17,818 nt of DNA from an uncultured Brachyspira sp. (lineage in GTDB: Bacteria; Spirochaetota; Brachyspiria; Brachyspirales; Brachyspiraceae): NCBI RefSeq assembly GCF_910588665.1, contig NZ_CAJUPR010000018.1, forward strand, positions 1 through 17,818, in the 5' to 3' direction. Position numbers and translations under genes: made by a program. The notes below the pieces were generated by a model. That model did no database searches. It was not told the DNA's origin and worked only from the letters and a program-made list of their open reading frames with translations. Of the stretch, positions 14,613-17,818 are shown in pieces (position 1 is the stretch's first letter; each line of letters opens with the position of its first letter).

Positions 14613-15644
14613 TTAATCCTCCTCTTTTAATAAATCATCTTCGGTTATATCAGACCCTCCGTCCATAACACCCGTAAGCTGTACAGCCATTCTGCTGCCC
14701 GATATACCCGGACGGCATAAAAATTTCTTTCTATTTCCTATCTTAAATATAACAGGATCCGTAATCTTAGTATCTGTAAACTTAACAACATCACCTTTCT
14801 GAAGATTCAGAATGTCTGACAGCGGCAATTGCATAGATCCAAGTTCCGCCGAAGTTTCAACATATATATTTTGTAATTTTTCTTTAATAATTTTTAAATT
14901 TTCGCTGGTGCTTCCTCTTCTAATAGATGCATACCAATATTGAGCAGAGAATTTAGAAAGTATAGGCTCAATAGTAATATACGGTATACAAAAGTTCATC
15001 ATACCTTCAACATCAGCTACCTTAGTTTCTAAAGTAATAAGCACAACCATATCATTAGGACTTACCATCTGCGCAAATTGAGGGTTAGTTTCTATGGAAC
15101 CTAAACGAGGTCGTAAGTCTATTACCTGAGACCAAGCTTCCCTTAAATTTCCTAATATTCTTACTATAATACCTTCCATAACTGATAACTCAATATCCGT
15201 AAGTTCTCTGTTTAAGTTCTTAGGACTTTCACCCGGACCTCCGAATAATCTGTCAATAATAGTAAAAGTGATAGAAGGATCAATTTCTAATATGGAGCTT
15301 CCCTTTAAAGGATCCATACTGACAATAGCCAAAGTAGAAGGATTGCTAACACTTCTTATAAACTCTTCATAAGTAAGCTGATCTACACTTGCTACATGAA
15401 TACCTACCAATGTCCTTAACTGCGCTGATAATGAAGTTGTGGTAACGCGTGCGAAGTTTTCATGCATCATCTGAAGCGTTCTAATTTGGTCTTTAGAAAA
15501 CTTATCAGGACGCTTAAAGTCATATATTTTTATCTTTCTATGCTCTACTTCTACATGTTTAGTATCAATATTATCTAAACTTTCACCTGAAGATATAGCG
15601 CTAAGCAATGCATCTATTTCGCTTTGTGACAATACTTCTGTCAT
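14613..15644 (-). CDS. fliM: flagellar motor switch protein FliM
   Basis: A 343-residue switch protein linking CheY-P binding to the direction of rotation. LSQSEIDALL (5-14) is the canonical N-terminal CheY-P-binding peptide. YDFKRPDKFSKDQIRTLQMM (41-60) opens the middle domain, and FGGPGES (134-140) is the conserved GGxG loop that contacts FliG. A C-terminal SpoA domain runs from about 265 to 335. The C-terminus is acidic (DITEDDLLKEED). The length is normal. AAGGA about nine bases upstream supports the ATG. It lies 28 bases after fliL and four before fliY. Confidence 0.97.
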   Translation of the reverse strand: MTEVLSQSEIDALLSAISSGESLDNIDTKHVEVEHRKIKIYDFKRPDKFSKDQIRTLQMMHENFARVTTTSLSAQLRTLVGIHVASVDQLTYEEFIRSVSNPSTLAIVSMDPLKGSSILEIDPSITFTIIDRLFGGPGESPKNLNRELTDIELSVMEGIIVRILGNLREAWSQVIDLRPRLGSIETNPQFAQMVSPNDMVVLITLETKVADVEGMMNFCIPYITIEPILSKFSAQYWYASIRRGSTSENLKIIKEKLQNIYVETSAELGSMQLPLSDILNLQKGDVVKFTDTKITDPVIFKIGNRKKFLCRPGISGSRMAVQLTGVMDGGSDITEDDLLKEED

Positions 15645-15672
15645 ACAAGTATCCTTTTTTCCGTTATTGTAA

Positions 15673-16224
15673 TTAGCTTAATAAGAAGTTATCAAATAAT
15701 ATGCCGTCTATTTGACCATTTCTAAGCATGCTATTAATTTCGCGTTTAATATCAGCTTTTAATTGTTCTCTGCCTTCATTAGTCCTTAACTGATCATAAG
15801 TATAAGAACTAAGTATCATAGCAATTCTATCTCTTATCATATAAAATCTTTCAGGAAGTTCTACCGCAAGCTGTTTTGTATTGGTAGTATAGGTTAATAT
15901 AATGCTTACTTTAACATATCTAGCCACATCTATATCAGCTGTATTTACATTAAACTCAGGATCTATACGATATATTGACGGAGGCGGCTGTTTTACCATA
16001 TCATCAACTACTCCGCCTTGTACTCCTGATGCTCTTCCAACACTTTTAGAAACAAAAAATGCTATAATTCCAGATATTAAAGCCACAACTAAAATGGCAG
16101 CAATCCCCATAAGTATTTTAACAATCATAGGGCTTAAACCAAATTTTTTCTTTGGTGCGGCTTCGGCTTGTTCCTCTTCCTCTTCTTCGCCTTCTTCCAA
16201 GTCTAAGTTTTCTTCGTCTGCCAT
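15673..16224 (-). CDS. fliL: flagellar basal-body protein FliL
   Basis: A 183-residue single-pass inner-membrane protein. A highly acidic cytosolic N-terminus (LDLEEGEEEEEEQAEAAP, 8-25) is followed by KKK, one membrane helix (about 32-58) and a periplasmic domain with the FliL features IYRIDPEFNVNTAD, RYVKVSIILTY and RDRIAMILSSYTYDQLRTNEGREQL. FliL surrounds the stator and stabilises it at high load; in spirochaetes it affects periplasmic flagella (family knowledge). GTGAGGA precedes the ATG. It is first in fliL-fliM-fliY. Confidence 0.95.
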   Translation of the reverse strand: MADEENLDLEEGEEEEEEQAEAAPKKKFGLSPMIVKILMGIAAILVVALISGIIAFFVSKSVGRASGVQGGVVDDMVKQPPPSIYRIDPEFNVNTADIDVARYVKVSIILTYTTNTKQLAVELPERFYMIRDRIAMILSSYTYDQLRTNEGREQLKADIKREINSMLRNGQIDGILFDNFLLS

Positions 16225-16261
16225 ATAATTTCCTCACTTAAAATAATATGTTTATTTTTCG

Positions 16262-16290
16262 ATTATATAACAGTAAAATAAAATTATCAA
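16262..16290 (-). promoter_or_regulatory. promoter of fliL-fliM-fliY
   Basis: On the minus strand TTGATA (16290-16285), 17 bases, then TATAAT (16267-16262). This is a sigma-70 type match, not the sigma-28 pattern often used for late flagellar genes. The leader is about 30 bases. Confidence 0.8.
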
Positions 16291-16320
16291 CTTTTATGTT
16301 AACTTTAACTTTTTTACTGT
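16270..16320. repeat. 9-bp inverted repeat spanning the fliL -35 region
   Basis: ACAGTAAAA (16270-16278) and TTTTACTGT (16312-16320) are perfect inverted repeats 33 bases apart. One arm lies inside the -35/-10 spacer of the fliL promoter and the other about 20 bases upstream of the -35. This is a candidate two-site operator. Confidence 0.4.
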
Positions 16321-16390
16321 CCTTGTATATAATATCGGTAAACTGAAAAAACACTTAACATATTTTTTGCAAAAGTAAAAAATAATTATA

Positions 16391-16419
16391 TTGATTTTTT
16401 TCATCTTAATCGTTATAAT
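16391..16419 (+). promoter_or_regulatory. promoter of pyrR
   Basis: TTGATT (16391-16396), 17 bases, then TATAAT (16414-16419). The leader to the ATG at 16482 is about 56 bases. A weaker TTAACT/TATAAT pair (16305-16310, 16328-16333) lies further upstream. Confidence 0.7.
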
Positions 16420-16434
16420 TTAAAAACCGATTAA
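16406..16434. repeat. dyad TTAATCG/CGATTAA around the pyrR -10 and start point
   Basis: TTAATCG (16406-16412) and CGATTAA (16428-16434) are perfect 7-bp inverted repeats with a 15-base gap that contains the whole TATAAT. The arm centres are 22 bases apart, about two helical turns, as expected for a dimeric repressor site. The CG inside each arm makes it more distinctive than the usual A/T repeats. Confidence 0.5.
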
Positions 16435-16481
16435 ATTATAATAAAATAAAGCAATTATTAAAAATATCAAAGGAGTATAAA

Positions 16482-17006
16482 ATGAGAGTATTACTGAAAG
16501 CCGAAGAATACGAAAAAGTTCTTCCCAGATTAGCTGCCGAAATAATAGAAAAAGAGAATATGGATAAATTAGCTATTGTAGGTATAAGAAGAAGGGGAGA
16601 TTTTTTGGCAATAAGATTAAAAAAACTTTTAGAAGAAAAAATAAAAAAAGATATCCCTATAGGAGCTATAGATATTAATCTTTACAGAGACGATTTATCA
16701 TCGCTTTCTGAGTTTCCTGAGATTAAAGAAACCGATATACCTTTTGATATTATAGATAAAACAATACTCCTTGTTGATGATGTGCTTTATACAGGAAGAA
16801 CTATAAGAGCGGCTCTTAATGCTTTATTTGATTACGGAAGACCAAACAGAGTATCGCTTTTAGTATTGGTAGACAGATTCGGAAGAGAGCTTCCGATATC
16901 CGCTAATTATACAGGTATTGCTCTTAATGTACCTCAGGATCAATATGTATCGGTAAGGGTAAAAGAGTTAGAGGGTGAAGATTTAGTTTTATTAAAAGAT
17001 AAGTAA
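16482..17006 (+). CDS. pyrR: bifunctional pyrimidine regulator / uracil phosphoribosyltransferase PyrR
   Basis: A 174-residue type I phosphoribosyltransferase. The PRPP-binding loop is LLVDDVLYTGRTIRAAL (96-112), with the preceding GIRRRGDFLAIRL (34-46) and the PyrR-specific LVDRFGRELPISANYTG (129-145) and VPQDQYVSV. In many Firmicutes PyrR binds pyr mRNA in response to UMP and causes attenuation; it also converts uracil and PRPP to UMP weakly (family knowledge). Here it is a single-gene unit with no other pyr gene in view, and no PyrR-type anti-antiterminator was recognised in its short leader. AAAGGAG seven bases before the ATG fixes the start; a terminator follows. Confidence 0.93.
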   Translation: MRVLLKAEEYEKVLPRLAAEIIEKENMDKLAIVGIRRRGDFLAIRLKKLLEEKIKKDIPIGAIDINLYRDDLSSLSEFPEIKETDIPFDIIDKTILLVDDVLYTGRTIRAALNALFDYGRPNRVSLLVLVDRFGRELPISANYTGIALNVPQDQYVSVRVKELEGEDLVLLKDK

Positions 17007-17027
17007 TTAAATAAAATTTTAATAAAT

Positions 17028-17053
17028 AAAGGGACTTTCATAAAGCCCCTTTT
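17028..17053 (+). terminator. intrinsic terminator after pyrR
   Basis: AAAGGG-A-CTTT pairs with AAAG-C-CCCTTT around a 3-base loop, with one A-C mismatch, followed by a T-rich run. It lies between the convergent pyrR (stop 17006) and the minus-strand gene ending at 17058, and may serve both. Confidence 0.75.
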
Positions 17054-17057
17054 ATTT

Positions 17058-17818
17058 TTAATCATTAAATTTTCTAAATAAAGACGAATACATATCATAA
17101 AATTCCGTTTTTGAGAAATCGTTTAAATCTTCAGGAGACATTTTTTCAACAATATTTTTGAAATATCCGAATAATTTTTTAAATTTATTAATTTCATTTT
17201 CTGATAATAAAATATCCTGCTTTGAACTGTACTCGCTCAAATTCTCGCTGGCCTCTTCCGATTCAAATAATTTTATAGCATAATCCAAATCCGACTGAGT
17301 AATTTCTCCGTCAAAATCATCATCATCTCTTGATTTATGATTTTCATCTTCCATTAGTATAGGTCCGTTATCATCTCCTAAACTAAACTCCTCTTCAATT
17401 TCTACAGCGCTGTCCAAATTTTCTTTTTCAATAGTTTCTAATTCTTTTTCTTCAGACATATTAGTCTCCTTCTTAAAAAGCTCGTCCATAGAATCGAAAT
17501 TTTCCACAGATTTAGCCTTAATATTCTCTTCCCAATTCGGATTATCGTCTATACGAATAAGTTCCGCTCCCTCTTCTTCATCGCCTTTAATAATATTCTC
17601 AAGCATATTCAAATCCGAATCTTTTATTTCATCTAATTGAACATTATTTATATATACCAGATCTTCTAATTCTTCTTCATTTACTTTATCTTCAAATTTA
17701 TTAAGATAATATTTATATTTGTCTTTATCTTCTTCTGTTAAATCTTCCTCATTATTGATAATTTCTTCTTCTTTAATTTCTTTATCTTCCGATGATGCAG
17801 ACTCTTCTTCAATTATTT
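17058..17818 (-). CDS. very acidic protein of unknown function, cut by the right edge
   Basis: The frame is open from the right edge of the window to TAA at 17058, giving at least 253 codons, so the N-terminus lies outside. A TTG at 17612 has sometimes to be considered as a start, but the upstream 68 codons continue the same Glu/Asp/Lys-rich composition without a break, so it is not needed. Residues of the visible part are dominated by Glu, Asp, Ser, Asn and Lys, probably disordered. Only the last 50 or so (LSENEINKFKKLFGYFKNIV, then MSPEDLNDFSKTEFYDMYSS) look helical and globular. No signal, membrane helix or known domain is seen. Function unknown. Confidence 0.8.
   Translation of the reverse strand, partial: IIEEESASSEDKEIKEEEIINNEEDLTEEDKDKYKYYLNKFEDKVNEEELEDLVYINNVQLDEIKDSDLNMLENIIKGDEEEGAELIRIDDNPNWEENIKAKSVENFDSMDELFKKETNMSEEKELETIEKENLDSAVEIEEEFSLGDDNGPILMEDENHKSRDDDDFDGEITQSDLDYAIKLFESEEASENLSEYSSKQDILLSENEINKFKKLFGYFKNIVEKMSPEDLNDFSKTEFYDMYSSLFRKFND

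Noticed and set aside
15902..16228. 108-codon open frame on the plus strand over fliL
   Set aside because: Its Ser-rich end is simply the complement of the Glu-rich N-terminus of FliL.
17058..17612. 184-residue protein starting at TTG 17612
   Set aside because: The frame stays open to the window edge with the same composition; the TTG has no convincing ribosome site.
1..17818. CRISPR array, insertion sequence, prophage or defence island
   Set aside because: No spaced direct repeats, transposase or integrase motifs, terminal inverted repeats flanking a gene, or toxin-antitoxin type pairs were found on either strand.

Overview
The window is strongly A+T-rich and most likely comes from a Brachyspira-like spirochaete. 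The evidence is the fliL-fliM-fliY/fliN motor genes in spirochaete order, an ankyrin-repeat lipoprotein, a BspA-type leucine-rich-repeat lipoprotein relic, and near-consensus TTGACA/TATAAT promoters throughout. The genus is an inference from gene content; no rRNA or other strong marker is present.

Left part (1-2751), accessory: an ankyrin lipoprotein gene on the minus strand, a divergent small DUF6506-like gene, a 66-residue two-helix membrane protein, tRNA-Leu(UAA) with its own promoter and terminator, and a decayed BspA-family gene. The relic still has a perfect sigma-70 promoter but carries one frameshift and two nonsense codons.

Centre left (2752-7766), plus strand: yajC-secD-secF, the accessory subunits of the Sec translocon, closed by a hairpin terminator. 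A separately promoted gene follows, encoding a protein with two SWIM zinc fingers of identical spacing.

Centre (7832-13024), minus strand: the acetylase branch of diaminopimelate/lysine synthesis. An M20 deacetylase, dapA, dapB and dapH lie in one operon that ends at a strong hairpin, and patA follows under its own promoter. Together they convert aspartate semialdehyde and pyruvate to LL-diaminopimelate through N-acetyl intermediates; dapF and lysA are not in the window. The operon is preceded by a 31-codon small ORF that has a near-consensus promoter and an ideal ribosome binding site.

Right part (13095-17818): fliL-fliM-fliY run on the minus strand from a good promoter to a long hairpin. 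Behind the hairpin, with its own promoter, lies a stand-alone fliN that looks like a tandem duplicate of the fliY C-terminal domain. No terminator is visible between fliN and the small ORF/dap unit. Divergent from fliL is a monocistronic pyrR with a dyad around its promoter. It converges on a gene for a very acidic protein that is cut by the right edge.

No insertion sequence, phage gene, CRISPR array or defence system was seen. The main points of interest are the unannotated small ORF ahead of the dap operon, the fliY/fliN duplication with degenerate CheC-type active sites in FliY, the twin-SWIM protein, and several promoter-embedded dyads.
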